A stretch of 64,000 nucleotides of DNA from Pseudomonas sp. MF4836 (GCF_002018875.1 NZ_MVOL01000005.1:310001-374000); one strand, 5' to 3'. Positions 29,567 to 41,747 are shown, counted from the stretch's first letter. Notes: a model not told the origin generated them from the sequence alone. Translations and numbers: made by a program.

Positions 29567-29692
29567 GCCTTGATCCTTGTCTGAAAAATCATCTGAAACC
29601 GCTGTTGCCTGCGACCCATCGCCTCTCAAGGTTCAGGACAGCCCGCGGCGCAGGTAGAATAGCCGCCACCTAAGGCAAGATGCGACCCGCAC

Positions 29693-31066
<1,374 letters not shown>

Positions 31067-31183
31067 TTCAAGCTCGCAGCAAGGCCTCCCGCAAAGGATT
31101 GAACCTTGGAGGCCATCGAGCTGCCTCAAGTCCCATCGCCCGCGTACAACGCCCCAGCCCCCTCGAACCGATATGGAGAAGGC

Positions 31184-31855
31184 ATGCACGATTACAAATG
31201 GCTGAACGAATATTGTCTTAACCGCTTCGGTTCGGCCAAAGCCCTGGAAGACCACCTGCCCACCCCGGCCTCCGACGCCTACCTGCGTTCGCTGAGCGCC
31301 GATCGCTACCTGTCGACGCTGGCTTTGCGGGTATTTCGCGCCGGGCTCAAACACAGCCTGGTGGATGCCAAGTGGCCGGCCTTCGAACAGGTGTTTTTCG
31401 GCTTCGACCCGGAAAAAGTGGTGCTGATGGGGGCCGAGCACCTGGAGCGCCTGATGCAGGATGCGCGGATCATCCGCCACCTGGGCAAGCTCAAGAGTGT
31501 GCCGCGTAATGCGCAGATGATTCTTGACGTGGCCCATGAACACGGCAGCTTCGGCAACTTCATTGCCGACTGGCCGAGCAGCGACATCGTCGGCTTGTGG
31601 CAGTACCTGGCCAAGCACGGCAACCAGATGGGTGGCCTTTCGGCACCGCGGTTCCTGCGGATGGTGGGCAAGGACACCTTTATCCCGACCTGGGATGTGG
31701 TGGCCGCGTTGAACGCGCAGAAGATCGTCGACAAGGTGCCCAGCAGCAAACGCGATCAGGCCCTGGTGCAGGACGTGTTCAACCAGTGGCAGGAGCAAAG
31801 CGGGCGTCCGCTGTGCCAGCTTTCGGCCATGCTGGCCTTCACCGTCAACCACTGA
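31184..31855 (+). CDS. DNA-3-methyladenine glycosylase I family protein
   Basis: The 223-aa protein belongs to the Tag family (HhH-like adenine glycosylase fold): YLRSLSADRYLSTLALRVFRAG near residue 28, VDAKWPAFEQVFFGFDPEKV near residue 61, and ARIIRHLGKLKSVPRNAQMI near residue 95. It is more distant from E. coli Tag: the opening CxW zinc site is not seen, so catalytic detail is uncertain. Start ATG 31184 (MHDYKWLNEY) has GGAGAAGG just upstream. A hairpin without U-tract follows at 31890-31919. Confidence 0.82.
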   Translation: MHDYKWLNEYCLNRFGSAKALEDHLPTPASDAYLRSLSADRYLSTLALRVFRAGLKHSLVDAKWPAFEQVFFGFDPEKVVLMGAEHLERLMQDARIIRHLGKLKSVPRNAQMILDVAHEHGSFGNFIADWPSSDIVGLWQYLAKHGNQMGGLSAPRFLRMVGKDTFIPTWDVVAALNAQKIVDKVPSSKRDQALVQDVFNQWQEQSGRPLCQLSAMLAFTVNH

Positions 31856-31889
31856 CAGGGGGCAATCCCCACTCGTTGACGACCGCACC

Positions 31890-31919
31890 AGGCGTGGCCC
31901 TTTGTCGAGGGCCGCGCCT
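31890..31919. terminator. Possible terminator hairpin after the glycosylase gene
   Basis: AGGCGTGGCCCT pairs with AGGGCCGCGCCT (12 bp, one wobble) around a 6-base loop, 34 bases after the stop. No T-run follows. The rest of the 495-base gap (31920-32350) is relatively AT-rich and holds an AGCTGACAGTCAGCTGA-type palindrome near 31958-31973; I see no gene in it. Confidence 0.45.
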
Positions 31920-32350
31920 ATCTGCTCCCCCTGCGTCCCCACCCCGCTGCTGGCCTAGCTGACAGTCAGCTGAACTGATCGCATTAAAACGCCATGGCGA
32001 CTTTCTAATACGTTACTTTTGCCGGGCTTTCGCAATGGACGGCCGGCACGTCATGGCCCGCCGCTGCACACAATAAAAAACCAGCCCGCCGATGCCCTTA
32101 ACGGCCATCGCCGATGCGCCAACTCCCTGGGGGTTTTACCACCGGCAATCGGCATTCGATTTTTTCACATTGCTTTCACCAATCCCCCACCTGCAGCGCC
32201 TTAGATTGCTTTACAGACACCGCGCCCGGGTGAAACCGCCAACTAAGTCATAACTACTGCTCGGCGCAACCGTGAACTTTCGACAACTTCAATACCAGGC
32301 GAACAGCGTGACCTACTCGAGCCACTGCCCCTATTCCAGAGAAGCCCAAG

Positions 32351-32983
32351 ATGAACTCCCGGGTTAAGCGGTCACTGCTGGGCAGCCTCTGCGTATTACT
32401 GGTGATACTGGTCACCGGATTTGTGGTGTGGCCCCGGACTCCGGTCAACCTCGGCGACCCCAGGCAGATGAGCAACAGCCATCTGTACCTGCATTGGCAG
32501 GCCGGAAACGTCATCGTCCTGGTCAGGCATGCCGAGCGCTGCGATCGGTCCAGCCACCCCTGCCTGGGCCCGGAGGACGGTATCACCCTGATCGGCCAAT
32601 CGACCGCCATTGCGCTGGGCCACGCTTACCGCGCGCTGGGCATGGCCAATGCCGAGATCCTAAGCAGCCCCCTGACCCGCACCTTGCAGACCTCGCAGTA
32701 CATGTTCGGCAAACCCGCGCAGGCCCAGCCCTGGCTGTCCAGTTGCGGCCCGACATTGAAAAGCGATGTGCTGGCGCATAAACAGCCGCGGCACAACCTG
32801 ATACTGATCACTCACAGCGGCTGTATCAGCGACCTGGAAAAACAACTGGGTTACGAACACGCCCTGGCCAGCGAGTACAGCAGTTCGTTGTTTCTTGCAG
32901 TGGAGCCCGATGGACAGTTGAAAGTACTGGGAATAATGAACAGTGAACACTGGCCGCCGACACTCAACAACGTCCAGCAGTAA
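32351..32983 (+). CDS. Histidine phosphatase, Ais/PmrG-like (LPS core heptose phosphate phosphatase family)
   Basis: The 210-aa protein starts with an uncleaved-looking membrane/signal helix (LLGSLCVLLVILVTGFVVW, residues 10-28). The phosphatase core follows: VLVRHAERCDRSSHPCLGPE (RHAE motif with the phospho-accepting histidine), GITLIGQSTAIALGHAYRAL, LSSPLTRTLQTSQYMFG and LILITHSGCISDLEKQL (second catalytic histidine). RHAERCDRS is shared with E. coli Ais/Salmonella PmrG, which dephosphorylates LPS core heptose(II). Position just upstream of arnT supports a role in LPS phosphate modification, exported to the periplasm. Confidence 0.8.
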   Translation: MNSRVKRSLLGSLCVLLVILVTGFVVWPRTPVNLGDPRQMSNSHLYLHWQAGNVIVLVRHAERCDRSSHPCLGPEDGITLIGQSTAIALGHAYRALGMANAEILSSPLTRTLQTSQYMFGKPAQAQPWLSSCGPTLKSDVLAHKQPRHNLILITHSGCISDLEKQLGYEHALASEYSSSLFLAVEPDGQLKVLGIMNSEHWPPTLNNVQQ

Positions 32984-33135
32984 CTTGCAGAACTTTTTAA
33001 ACATTCGAAGTGTTATTCAGCCAATCGACAGCTTTGTTTGAAGCCACTGGTATTTAGTTGCTTTTTTCGCGGCGTGTACTTTATTAGCCAATGCACCTCA
33101 GATCCATCACCTGCCCCCCGACACCGAGGACAGAC

Positions 33136-33210
33136 ATGCGCATGACTCTACGCCCCAGGCCCAAGGAACGGGCATCACCCCACCTCCAGCGACAGGAGTG
33201 CGGGGCATGA
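33136..33210 (+). CDS. Possible 24-aa leader peptide overlapping the arnT start
   Basis: An ORF reading [24 protein letters not shown] starts 10 bases after GAGGACAG and ends in TGA overlapping the arnT start codon (ATGA, 33207-33210). It is very basic and proline-rich. The ribosome-binding site and the overlap make translational coupling to arnT plausible, but nothing shows that the peptide itself is made; the 223-base gap 32984-33206 is otherwise AT-rich and featureless. Confidence 0.35.
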   Translation: MRMTLRPRPKERASPHLQRQECGA

Positions 33211-34859
33211 CCAGACGTTGGGCGCTACCGCTGCTGTTTTTAGCCTTCGCCGTGTTTTACCTGTTGCCATTGACCACCCATGGCCTGTGGATTCCGGACG
33301 AAACCCGTTATGCCCAGATCAGCCAGGAAATGCTGCTCAAGGGTGACTGGATCGCCCCGCATTTCATGGGCATCCGCTACTTTGAAAAACCCATTGCCGG
33401 CTATTGGTTTATCGCCATTGGCCAGGCCGTGTTCGGCGACAACCTGTTCGGGGTGCGCATCGCTTCGGCGCTGAGTACCGGGCTGAGCATCCTGCTGGCC
33501 TATCTGCTTGCCCGGCGCTTGTGGAATGACCCGCGCAAGAGTTTCGCGGCGGCGCTGCTGTACATGAGCTTCGGCCTGATTGCCGGGCAGGCCGGCTACT
33601 CCAACCTCGACCCGCAGTTCACCCTGTGGGTCAACCTGAGCCTGGTGGCGCTGTGGTTTGCTCTCCAGGGCCAGACCCTGCGCGAACGCCTGTCGGCCTG
33701 GGCAGCGCTGGGGTTTGCCTGTGGCATGGGGTTTCTGACCAAGGGCTTTCTGGCCTGGCTGCTGCCGGTGCTGATTGCCGTGCCGTACATGGTCTGGCAG
33801 CGGCGCTTCACCGAGCTGCTGCGCTTCGGTCCGCTGGCGGTGCTGGTGGCGGCCCTGGTCTGCCTGCCATGGGTGCTGAGCATCCACGCCCACGAACCGG
33901 ACTTCTGGCGGTTCTTCTTCTGGCATGAACATATTCGCCGCTTCGCCGCCGAGGACGCGCAGCACACCCGCCCCTGGTGGTTCTACCTGCCGCTGCTGGT
34001 GGTCTCCAGCCTGCCCTGGGCAGCGTTGCTGCCGAGCACCCTGCTCCAGGCATGGAAAGACAAGCGCCAGGCCGGCATTGGCTTTCTTTTGCTGTGGCTG
34101 CTGTTGCCCCTGGCCTTTTTCAGCCTGAGCCGCGGCAAGCTGCCGACCTACATCATGCCTTGCCTGCTGCCACTGGCCCTGCTGATGGGGTCGACCCTGA
34201 TTGATCGGCTCAATCAGGCCCGAGGCCGGGCGCTGCGTATCAATGCCTTGCTCAACCTGGTGGTCGGTGTCGGCGCCCTGGTGGGGCTGATCTACATCCA
34301 GGTCAGCAAACCGCTGTATGGCCATGACGAAATGCTCGCCCTGTCGCTGGTGTTCATCATGCTGATGGGCTGGATCATCGCCAACCTGCTGGCCGCCTCG
34401 CGCCCCTTGGCGCTGTGGGCTGCGCCGGCCCTGGGGACCTTACTGCTGGTGGCCCTGCTGCCGCCCGGCATGCCCGCCAGCGTGGTGCACAACAAGATGC
34501 CGGACCAGTTCATCAACCAGCACCTGGAGCAACTGCGCCAGACCAGCACCCTGCTGAGTAATGACCTGGGGGCGGCGTCGGCCCTGGCCTGGCGCCTGCA
34601 ACGTCCGGACGTGGCGCTGTACAACACCGCCGGTGAGCTCAGGTACGGCCTCGACTACCCGGATTCGAGCCCGCGCAAGATCGATCTGGATCAGATCCAG
34701 CCCTGGATGAGCCAAGCCCTGAAGCGAGGTTCGGTAGGCGTGGTCATGCGGGTCAACGACGTGCAGGAGATCCAGGAAGTCGAGCGCCTGCCCCTGGGCG
34801 GCAAACGCTACGAGCAAGGCAACCTGGTGATCCTGATCTTCCCCCAGAGCCCGCCATAA
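33207..34859 (+). CDS. arnT: Undecaprenyl phosphate-alpha-L-Ara4N transferase ArnT
   Basis: ArnT moves 4-amino-4-deoxy-L-arabinose from undecaprenyl phosphate to lipid A phosphates on the periplasmic face, giving polymyxin resistance. The 550-aa protein is a GT39-type (GT-C) transferase with a dozen membrane helices. The first loop [20 protein letters not shown] (metal/phosphate-binding DE) and [20 protein letters not shown] are typical of ArnT, as are [20 protein letters not shown] and a C-terminal soluble part from about residue 435. Start ATG 33207 follows ACAGGAG. The arnBCAD-EF genes that make the sugar are not in this window. Confidence 0.93.
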   Translation: MTRRWALPLLFLAFAVFYLLPLTTHGLWIPDETRYAQISQEMLLKGDWIAPHFMGIRYFEKPIAGYWFIAIGQAVFGDNLFGVRIASALSTGLSILLAYLLARRLWNDPRKSFAAALLYMSFGLIAGQAGYSNLDPQFTLWVNLSLVALWFALQGQTLRERLSAWAALGFACGMGFLTKGFLAWLLPVLIAVPYMVWQRRFTELLRFGPLAVLVAALVCLPWVLSIHAHEPDFWRFFFWHEHIRRFAAEDAQHTRPWWFYLPLLVVSSLPWAALLPSTLLQAWKDKRQAGIGFLLLWLLLPLAFFSLSRGKLPTYIMPCLLPLALLMGSTLIDRLNQARGRALRINALLNLVVGVGALVGLIYIQVSKPLYGHDEMLALSLVFIMLMGWIIANLLAASRPLALWAAPALGTLLLVALLPPGMPASVVHNKMPDQFINQHLEQLRQTSTLLSNDLGAASALAWRLQRPDVALYNTAGELRYGLDYPDSSPRKIDLDQIQPWMSQALKRGSVGVVMRVNDVQEIQEVERLPLGGKRYEQGNLVILIFPQSPP

Positions 34860-34874
34860 GCCCGGTCGTCCCAC

Positions 34875-34902
34875 GGTCAGCGCCTGCCCAACGGCGCTGA
34901 CC
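34875..34902. other. Intergenic stem-loop after arnT
   Basis: A perfect 10-bp stem, GGTCAGCGCC / GGCGCTGACC, with an 8-base loop lies 15 bases after arnT. It lacks a T-run, so its role as terminator, processing site or mRNA stabiliser is open. Confidence 0.5.
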
Positions 34903-35014
34903 GCCTGAGCACTCGTCTCACCTGAGCACAATCCCCTGCTTGCCATCACCGGCCGGACGGCATTCGCCTGTGAGCCACTGAAACTGGCGCGGGTCCAACC
35001 ACGGAGCGATCCCC

Positions 35015-36559
35015 ATGCAACGCAGCCTTAATCAGCACAAGGCCCTGGCGCTACTGCTGGGTGTGAGCGCTTTGATCCTGCTGCTCGGCCTGGGCAGCCG
35101 CGAGCTGTGGGGGCCGGAAACCCGCTGGGCGAACATTGCCCTGCAAATGCTGCAAAGCGGCGATTACTTCGACCCGTACCTCAAGGGCATGCCCTATTAC
35201 GACAAGCCGCTGCCTTCCTACTGGTTGATTACCGCCAGCAGCGGGCTGTTCGGCGGGCTGGATAACTGGTCGCTGCGCCTGCCGTCGGTGATCGCGGCGT
35301 GCCTGAGCGTGTGGCTGATCCATTCGCTTGGCGAGCGCTTGTTTCGCCAGGGCACCGGGCTGATTGCCGGCTGGATGCTGGCGACCACCTTCTACTTTGC
35401 CTTCTGGGCCCGGGTGGCGACGGCCGACATTCTGACCCTGTTCGGGGTGCTGGCGGCGGTCTGGTGGTACTGGCGGGAGCCGGACGACACCCGCCTGAGT
35501 CGCTATTGCGGGTTTTTCCTGATACTGGCGGCCACTTCGCTGTGCAAGGGCCTGATCGGTTTCATCTTGCCCGGGCTGGTGCTGCTGCCACACCTGATGA
35601 GCGCCGGGCGCTGGAAGCGTCACCTCAATCTGCGGCTGTGCCTGGCGCTGCTGCTGGCCGGGCTGGTCTATATGTTGCCGTTCCTGCTCTCGCATCTGTA
35701 TGGCCAGCCGACCGTGGGCGACAGCGGCCTGAGCCTGGTGCTGCGGGAAAACCTGGTGCGTTTTTTCGACCCGTTCGACCATGTCGGCCCGCTCTACACC
35801 TACCTGATCTACCTGCCGGTCTACACCCTGCCCTGGGCGCCGTGCTGGATCCTCGGTTTATGGGTCGCCCTGCGCCACTGGCGGCAGATCGAGCCCAATG
35901 CGCGCTGGCTGGTGTGGAGCCTGGGCCTGCTGATGCTGTTTTTCACCGCCAGCGGCAGCCGCCGCAGCTACTACGTATTGCCGCTGGTGCCCTTTGCCCA
36001 GTTACTCGCGGCCTGGTGGCTGAGCCGACGCCTTGCCCAGCGCCGAGCCGCCGGACAGGTCGGCGGGCGTGGCTGGAGCAAAGGCTTCGCGGTGGCTGCC
36101 GGGGTCATGCTGCTGGTGTTGGGGGTGCTCTACCCCTGGACCAATGGCGGTGGCGGGGTGATGCAGTTCGCCCAGGCGGTGCGGGCCGAGGCCGACAAAC
36201 AGGCACCCTGGGCCCAATGGCGAGTGGTGATGGTGGAGGTCGATAACAAACTGCCGCTGTACCTGCAGAATCACGGCGCGCCGTTCTACTACCTACAGGA
36301 CACCCAGGATTTCCCCCGCGACGGCGATAGCGCAGGGTTCATGGCCTGGCTGGAGAAAACCAGCGGCCAGCACTGGGACCCGCAACGCACCCTGATCCTG
36401 GCCCAGTACCACAATGGCGAGCCCCTGCCGCTGGGCTACCTTCAGGCCGATCACCAGGTGCTGCGCACGCTGCCGGACAACGGTGAACGCCTGTTCAATG
36501 CCCGGGATTTCGGCAGCCTGGCATACATCCCCGACGCCGCGCCTCGAGCCCGGCCTTGA
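35015..36559 (+). CDS. ArnT-like GT39-family glycosyltransferase (second copy)
   Basis: The 514-aa membrane protein has the same plan as ArnT: TM1 near residues 9-28, the loop ELWGPETRWANIALQMLQSG with the acidic residue, YYDKPLPSYWLITASSGLFG, multiple helices, and SGSRRSYYVLPLVPFAQLLA near residue 312. The C-terminal region from about 365 is soluble. The loop reads PETRW instead of PDETRY, so a key acidic residue of ArnT is replaced and the acceptor or donor sugar may differ. It is 155 bases after arnT in the same direction, and its end almost touches the convergent ttcA. Confidence 0.85.
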   Translation: MQRSLNQHKALALLLGVSALILLLGLGSRELWGPETRWANIALQMLQSGDYFDPYLKGMPYYDKPLPSYWLITASSGLFGGLDNWSLRLPSVIAACLSVWLIHSLGERLFRQGTGLIAGWMLATTFYFAFWARVATADILTLFGVLAAVWWYWREPDDTRLSRYCGFFLILAATSLCKGLIGFILPGLVLLPHLMSAGRWKRHLNLRLCLALLLAGLVYMLPFLLSHLYGQPTVGDSGLSLVLRENLVRFFDPFDHVGPLYTYLIYLPVYTLPWAPCWILGLWVALRHWRQIEPNARWLVWSLGLLMLFFTASGSRRSYYVLPLVPFAQLLAAWWLSRRLAQRRAAGQVGGRGWSKGFAVAAGVMLLVLGVLYPWTNGGGGVMQFAQAVRAEADKQAPWAQWRVVMVEVDNKLPLYLQNHGAPFYYLQDTQDFPRDGDSAGFMAWLEKTSGQHWDPQRTLILAQYHNGEPLPLGYLQADHQVLRTLPDNGERLFNARDFGSLAYIPDAAPRARP

Positions 36560-36569
36560 CGGCTGGGGT

Positions 36570-37394
36570 TCAGAGGTTCAGCACATTGACGAAACGCGAG
36601 GCGGCGGTTTCATCGATGCGCAGGCTGGTGAAGTCGAACAGGTTGCGGTCGGCCAACTGCGACAGCTGCACATTCTGCAAGCTGCGGAAGATGCTTTCGC
36701 TGCGGCCCGGGGTCTTGCGCTCCCACTCCTGAAGCATGTCCTTGACCACCTGGCGCTGCAGGTTCTCCTGGGAGCCGCAGAGGTTGCAGGGGATGATCGG
36801 AAATTGCTTGAGGTCGGAGTAGGCCTGGATGTCCTTCTCGTTGCAGTAGGCCAGGGGCCGGATCACCACATTGCGCCCGTCATCGGCCCGCAACTTGGGC
36901 GGCATGGCCTTGAGCGAGCCGTTGAAAAACATATTGAGGAAGAAGGTCTCGATGATGTCGTCGCGGTGATGACCGAGGGCCATCTTGGTCGCGCCGATTT
37001 CATCGGCAAAGGTGTACAGCGTGCCGCGACGCAGGCGCGAGCACAGCGAGCAGGTGGTCTTGCCTTCCGGGATCAGCTCCTTGACCACCGAATAGGTGTC
37101 TTTCTCGACGATGTGGTACTCCACGCCCAGGGTCTTGAGGTAGGCCGGCAGCACATCCTCGGGAAAGCCCGGCTGCTTCTGGTCCATGTTCACCGCAACG
37201 ATGTCGAACTTGATCGGCGCCACCTTCTGCAAGTGCAGCAGCACATCGAGCATGGTGTAGCTGTCCTTGCCGCCGGACAGGCAGACCATGACCTTGTCAC
37301 CGTCTTCGATCATGTTGAAGTCGGCGACCGCTTCGCCCGCCTGGCGACGCAGGCGTTTCTGCAGTTTGTTCTGGTTGACCGTAAGAGTGCCCAT
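36570..37394 (-). CDS. ttcA: tRNA 2-thiocytidine(32) synthetase TtcA
   Basis: TtcA thiolates C32 in several tRNAs using ATP and a [4Fe-4S] cluster. The 274-aa protein has the PP-loop [19 protein letters not shown] near residue 34, cysteine pairs [18 protein letters not shown] and [16 protein letters not shown] that bind the cluster, and [20 protein letters not shown]. An ATG start at 37394 ([15 protein letters not shown]) is the family start. In P. aeruginosa and E. coli, ttcA homologues are linked to oxidative stress responses. Confidence 0.96.
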   Translation of the reverse strand: MGTLTVNQNKLQKRLRRQAGEAVADFNMIEDGDKVMVCLSGGKDSYTMLDVLLHLQKVAPIKFDIVAVNMDQKQPGFPEDVLPAYLKTLGVEYHIVEKDTYSVVKELIPEGKTTCSLCSRLRRGTLYTFADEIGATKMALGHHRDDIIETFFLNMFFNGSLKAMPPKLRADDGRNVVIRPLAYCNEKDIQAYSDLKQFPIIPCNLCGSQENLQRQVVKDMLQEWERKTPGRSESIFRSLQNVQLSQLADRNLFDFTSLRIDETAASRFVNVLNL

Positions 37395-37561
37395 GGCGCT
37401 GGAATCCGCGAGGTGTGTGACGAAAAGCCGGGTATTTTACGCAAAAAATCCGCGCCGGGCGAAGAGCTGCAACGGCCAAGACTCTTCGGCGATTACGCAT
37501 TACCTTTACAGCGCGATTTGCTCTAACCCCCCGCAGCCACGCCAGCAAGTCCTTCCTATAC

Positions 37562-37578
37562 TGCGACATAAGGTCGCA
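37562..37578. promoter_or_regulatory. Palindrome TGCGAC-N5-GTCGCA upstream of the Yip1 gene
   Basis: The 17-base perfect palindrome TGCGACATAAGGTCGCA lies 88 bases before the Yip1 gene start, in a region that also has AT-rich stretches suitable for a promoter. It could be an operator, but I know of no matching consensus with certainty. Confidence 0.4.
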
Positions 37579-37665
37579 CACACATACAGACCTTTACTTA
37601 CTTGGCCTATTGGCCCGTAGGCGCTCCGCTGGGGGGCGATGGCAATAACAAAGGAGTGACTGAAT

Positions 37666-38268
37666 ATGATCCATCACGTCGTGGGCCTCTTCACCCACCC
37701 TGATCAAGAATGGCGAGAAATCCGTGGCGACCAGGAAGAAAGCATCAGCCACATGTACCTCACCCACACCCTGATTCTCGCGGCCATACCGGCCGTTTCC
37801 GCGTTTATCGGCACCACCCAGGTCGGTTGGGTCATCGGCAGTCGAGCCCCGGTGATGCTCACCGTGGAAAGCGCACTGTGGATGACCATCATGTCCTACC
37901 TGGCCATGCTCGGCGGCGTGGCCGTCATGGGCGCCTTCGTGCACTGGATGGCCCGCACCTACGACGCCAACCCAAGCCTGGCCCGCTGCATCGCCTTTGC
38001 CACCTACACCGCAACGCCGCTGTTCGTCGGCGGCCTGGCGGCGCTGTACCCGCATATGTGGCTGGGCATGATCATCGGCACGGCGGCTATCTGCTACACG
38101 GTGTACCTGCTGTATGTGGGGTTGCCGACCTTCATGAACATTCCATCGGACGAGGGTTTTCTGTTTTCCAGCTCGGTACTGGCCGTTGGGCTGGTCGTGC
38201 TGGTGGCGATCATGGCGTTTACCGTGATCGTCTGGGGCCTGGGTGTCGGCCCGGTCTACACCAACTGA
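37666..38268 (+). CDS. Yip1 family membrane protein
   Basis: The 200-aa protein has five predicted membrane helices after a short N-terminal VVGLFTHPDQEWREI motif, a start pattern shared by bacterial Yip1 proteins: near residues 35-52, 64-88, 104-126, 128-147 and 167-192. The motif CIAFATYTATPLFVGGLAAL is characteristic. Function in bacteria is unknown. AAAGGAG lies 12 bases before the ATG. A strong terminator follows. Confidence 0.9.
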   Translation: MIHHVVGLFTHPDQEWREIRGDQEESISHMYLTHTLILAAIPAVSAFIGTTQVGWVIGSRAPVMLTVESALWMTIMSYLAMLGGVAVMGAFVHWMARTYDANPSLARCIAFATYTATPLFVGGLAALYPHMWLGMIIGTAAICYTVYLLYVGLPTFMNIPSDEGFLFSSSVLAVGLVVLVAIMAFTVIVWGLGVGPVYTN

Positions 38269-38315
38269 GGCAGTAACAGACGCCATTCATCTCCTAAAAC
38301 CAGATCTGCCAACAC

Positions 38316-38340
38316 AGGCCGCCGCAAGGCGGCCTTTTAA
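38316..38340 (+). terminator. Terminator of the Yip1 gene
   Basis: An 8-bp stem, AGGCCGCC / GGCGGCCT, with the tetraloop GCAA is followed by TTTTAATT. Confidence 0.88.
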
Positions 38341-38430
38341 TTGGTGGGCCGGCATGACCATTCGGCGCCTGGACGATTCGGAAACCCCGGGCTTTGCGGC
38401 ATACTCGACACCTCTGGAGAGCCGTTAAGC

Positions 38431-38925
38431 ATGCCCGAGCAACTCAATACCCGCGTCGAAGACTGTTTCCAACTCGCTGAATCCTTTTTCAAACGACCTT
38501 TCAAACGTCCCGTGGTCAGCCTCAAGTTGCGTGGCCAGAAGGCCGGCGTAGCGCACCTGCACGAGAACCTGCTGCGCTTCAACCCGCAGCTGTACCGGGA
38601 AAACACCGAAGACTTCCTCAAGCAGACCGTGGCTCATGAGGTCGCGCACCTGATCGCCCATCAATTGTTCGGCGAACGCATTCAGCCCCATGGCGAAGAA
38701 TGGCAATTGATCATGCGCGGCGTGTACGAACTGCCGCCCAACCGCTGCCACACCTATGAAATCCAGCGGCGTCGCGTGACCCGTTATATCTACCGCTGCC
38801 CCTGTGCCGACAGCGACTTCCCGTTTTCCGCCCAGCGTCACAGCCTGGTCGGCCAGGGCCGGCGCTACCTGTGCCGACGCTGCCGGCACACCCTGGTGTT
38901 TAGTGGTGAAATGCGGGTGGAATGA
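38431..38925 (+). CDS. SprT family zinc metalloprotease
   Basis: The 164-aa protein has the zincin motif VAHEVAHLIAHQLFG near residue 68, HGEEWQLIMRGVY as third ligand region, and a C-terminal zinc ribbon with YRCPCADSDF and CRRCRHTLVFSG. This is the SprT/SPRTN-like family, related to eukaryotic DNA-protein crosslink proteases, although the bacterial members are poorly characterised. Start ATG 38431 follows GGAGAGCC; an open frame 90 bases upstream overlaps the Yip1 terminator and is unlikely to be translated. Confidence 0.9.
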   Translation: MPEQLNTRVEDCFQLAESFFKRPFKRPVVSLKLRGQKAGVAHLHENLLRFNPQLYRENTEDFLKQTVAHEVAHLIAHQLFGERIQPHGEEWQLIMRGVYELPPNRCHTYEIQRRRVTRYIYRCPCADSDFPFSAQRHSLVGQGRRYLCRRCRHTLVFSGEMRVE

Positions 38926-38938
38926 GGCCCGGCTGCGG

Positions 38939-40120
38939 CTACAGAGTCACCTTGGCCCGGCGTAGCTGGTCGATACGCTCAGGGCTGTAGCCCAACTCCC
39001 GCAGCACCTGCTCGGAATGCGCGCCGACCGCAGCACCGATATGCCGCGGCTCGGGCAAGCCCTGGGAAAATTTCAGCGGACAGGCGATCTGCGCCTGCGC
39101 GCTGCCATCGCCACGGGGCACGTGGCTGACCAGTTGCCGCGCCTGCAACTGCGGGTGCTCCAGCGCTTCAGCAAGGCTGAGGACCGGCTCGACACAGGCA
39201 TCCAGGGCGGCAAACAACTCGCAGAGCTCGGCAAAGTCGCGCTTCTCGAACTCGATCTGCAGCGCCTGTTTCAAGGCTTGCTGCTGCTCAGGCCTGGGCG
39301 ACAGGCTCTGAGCTGCCAATTCCGGCCGGCCCAGGGCGTCGCACAGGGCCTGCATAAATCCGGGCTCCAGGCTGCCCACCGACAACCAGCGACCGTCACG
39401 GCTGCGGTAGTAGTCGTAAAAGCTGCCGCCATTGAGCATCTGATCCTCGCGCTGCGGCTCGACGCCACATGCCAGATAACCGGCGCCGGCCATGGCATTC
39501 AGGCTGAAGGCGCAGTCGGTCATGCTCACATCCAGGTGTTGCCCGACGCCGCTGTGCTGACGGGCGATCACCGCCGCCAACAGACCGATCACGCCGTGCA
39601 GCGAACCACCGGCAATATCCGCCGCTTGAATCCCCAGCGGCAATGGCCCGCTGTCCTGGCGCCCGGTGTAGCTGGCCAGACCGGCCAGGGCCAGGTAATT
39701 GATATCGTGCCCGGCACGCTCCCGGTAGGGGCCGGTCTGGCCGTAGCCGGTAATCGAGACGTAGATCAACTTCGGGTTGAGTGCCTTCAATGCCTCATAC
39801 CCCAGGCCCAGGCGCTCCATCACCCCCGGGCGAAACTGTTCGAGGACGATGTCGTAATCCAGCACCAGTTGCCTGACCACTTCCAGCGCCTCCGGCTGCT
39901 TGAGGTCCAGGGCCAGGCTGCGCTTGTTGCGGTTGAGGTAGGCGTGGCTGGCGGAGACCCCATGATCATGGGGTGGCAGCACCCGCAGCAGGTCCATGCG
40001 GGTCGGAGACTCGATGCGCACTACGTCGGCGCCCATGTCCGCCAGCAGCAACGAAGCGAAGGGCCCCGGCAGCAGGGTGGAGAAATCCAGAACTTTGAGT
40101 GACGCCAACGGACCGTGCAT
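38939..40120 (-). CDS. CaiB/BaiF family CoA transferase
   Basis: The 393-aa enzyme is a class III CoA transferase: LKVLDFSTLLPGPFASLLLADMGADVVRIE near the N-terminus, RNKRSLALDLKQPEALEVVRQL near residue 70, YDIVLEQFRPGVMERLGLGY, YVSITGYGQTGPYRERAGHDINYLAL (catalytic aspartate), and GGSLHGVIGLLAAVIARQHSG. Alpha-methylacyl-CoA racemases share the fold, so substrate is not predictable; there is no adjacent acyl-CoA dehydrogenase to guide. The start at 40120 follows AGGAGGGGTC, a near-perfect ribosome-binding site. Confidence 0.9.
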   Translation of the reverse strand: MHGPLASLKVLDFSTLLPGPFASLLLADMGADVVRIESPTRMDLLRVLPPHDHGVSASHAYLNRNKRSLALDLKQPEALEVVRQLVLDYDIVLEQFRPGVMERLGLGYEALKALNPKLIYVSITGYGQTGPYRERAGHDINYLALAGLASYTGRQDSGPLPLGIQAADIAGGSLHGVIGLLAAVIARQHSGVGQHLDVSMTDCAFSLNAMAGAGYLACGVEPQREDQMLNGGSFYDYYRSRDGRWLSVGSLEPGFMQALCDALGRPELAAQSLSPRPEQQQALKQALQIEFEKRDFAELCELFAALDACVEPVLSLAEALEHPQLQARQLVSHVPRGDGSAQAQIACPLKFSQGLPEPRHIGAAVGAHSEQVLRELGYSPERIDQLRRAKVTL

Positions 40121-40231
40121 GACCCCTCCTGACTCAAGATCGACTGCCCACAGAGTAGGCAGCCGATGCCCACCCGGCAATTACCGCAACGCTCAGGCGG
40201 GCTGACGCTTGCGCTCGAAATGCGGGCAATA

Positions 40232-40255
40232 AAAAACCCGCCGCAGCGGGTTTTT
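40232..40255 (-). terminator. Terminator of dctA
   Basis: AAAAACCCGC, loop CGCA, GCGGGTTTTT forms a 10-bp stem whose minus-strand transcript ends in a run of T, 15 bases past the dctA stop. Confidence 0.9.
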
Positions 40256-40269
40256 CATTAACACACAGC

Positions 40270-41634
<1,365 letters not shown>

Positions 41635-41732
41635 TCATCCATCGATGCACACGACGCCTAAAGTGCGAACCCTCCTGCACTGGAGGGATTTGTTTTGTCG
41701 AGCTGCGCGCAGGCATCTCTATCGGCCTTATC

Positions 41733-41747
41733 GCAAAGCCCGTGCCA
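41733..41747 (-). promoter_or_regulatory. Sigma-54 (-24/-12) promoter of dctA
   Basis: The minus strand reads TGGCACGGGCTTTGC, an exact match to TGGCACG-N4-TTGC, with GG and GC elements correctly spaced. Transcription would start near 41721, giving dctA a leader of about 117 bases. It requires RpoN and an enhancer-binding activator. Confidence 0.88.

Noticed and set aside
38926..38945. GGCTGCGGCTACAG after the SprT gene as a REP element
   Set aside because: Only one arm of the repeat is present; too short to call.
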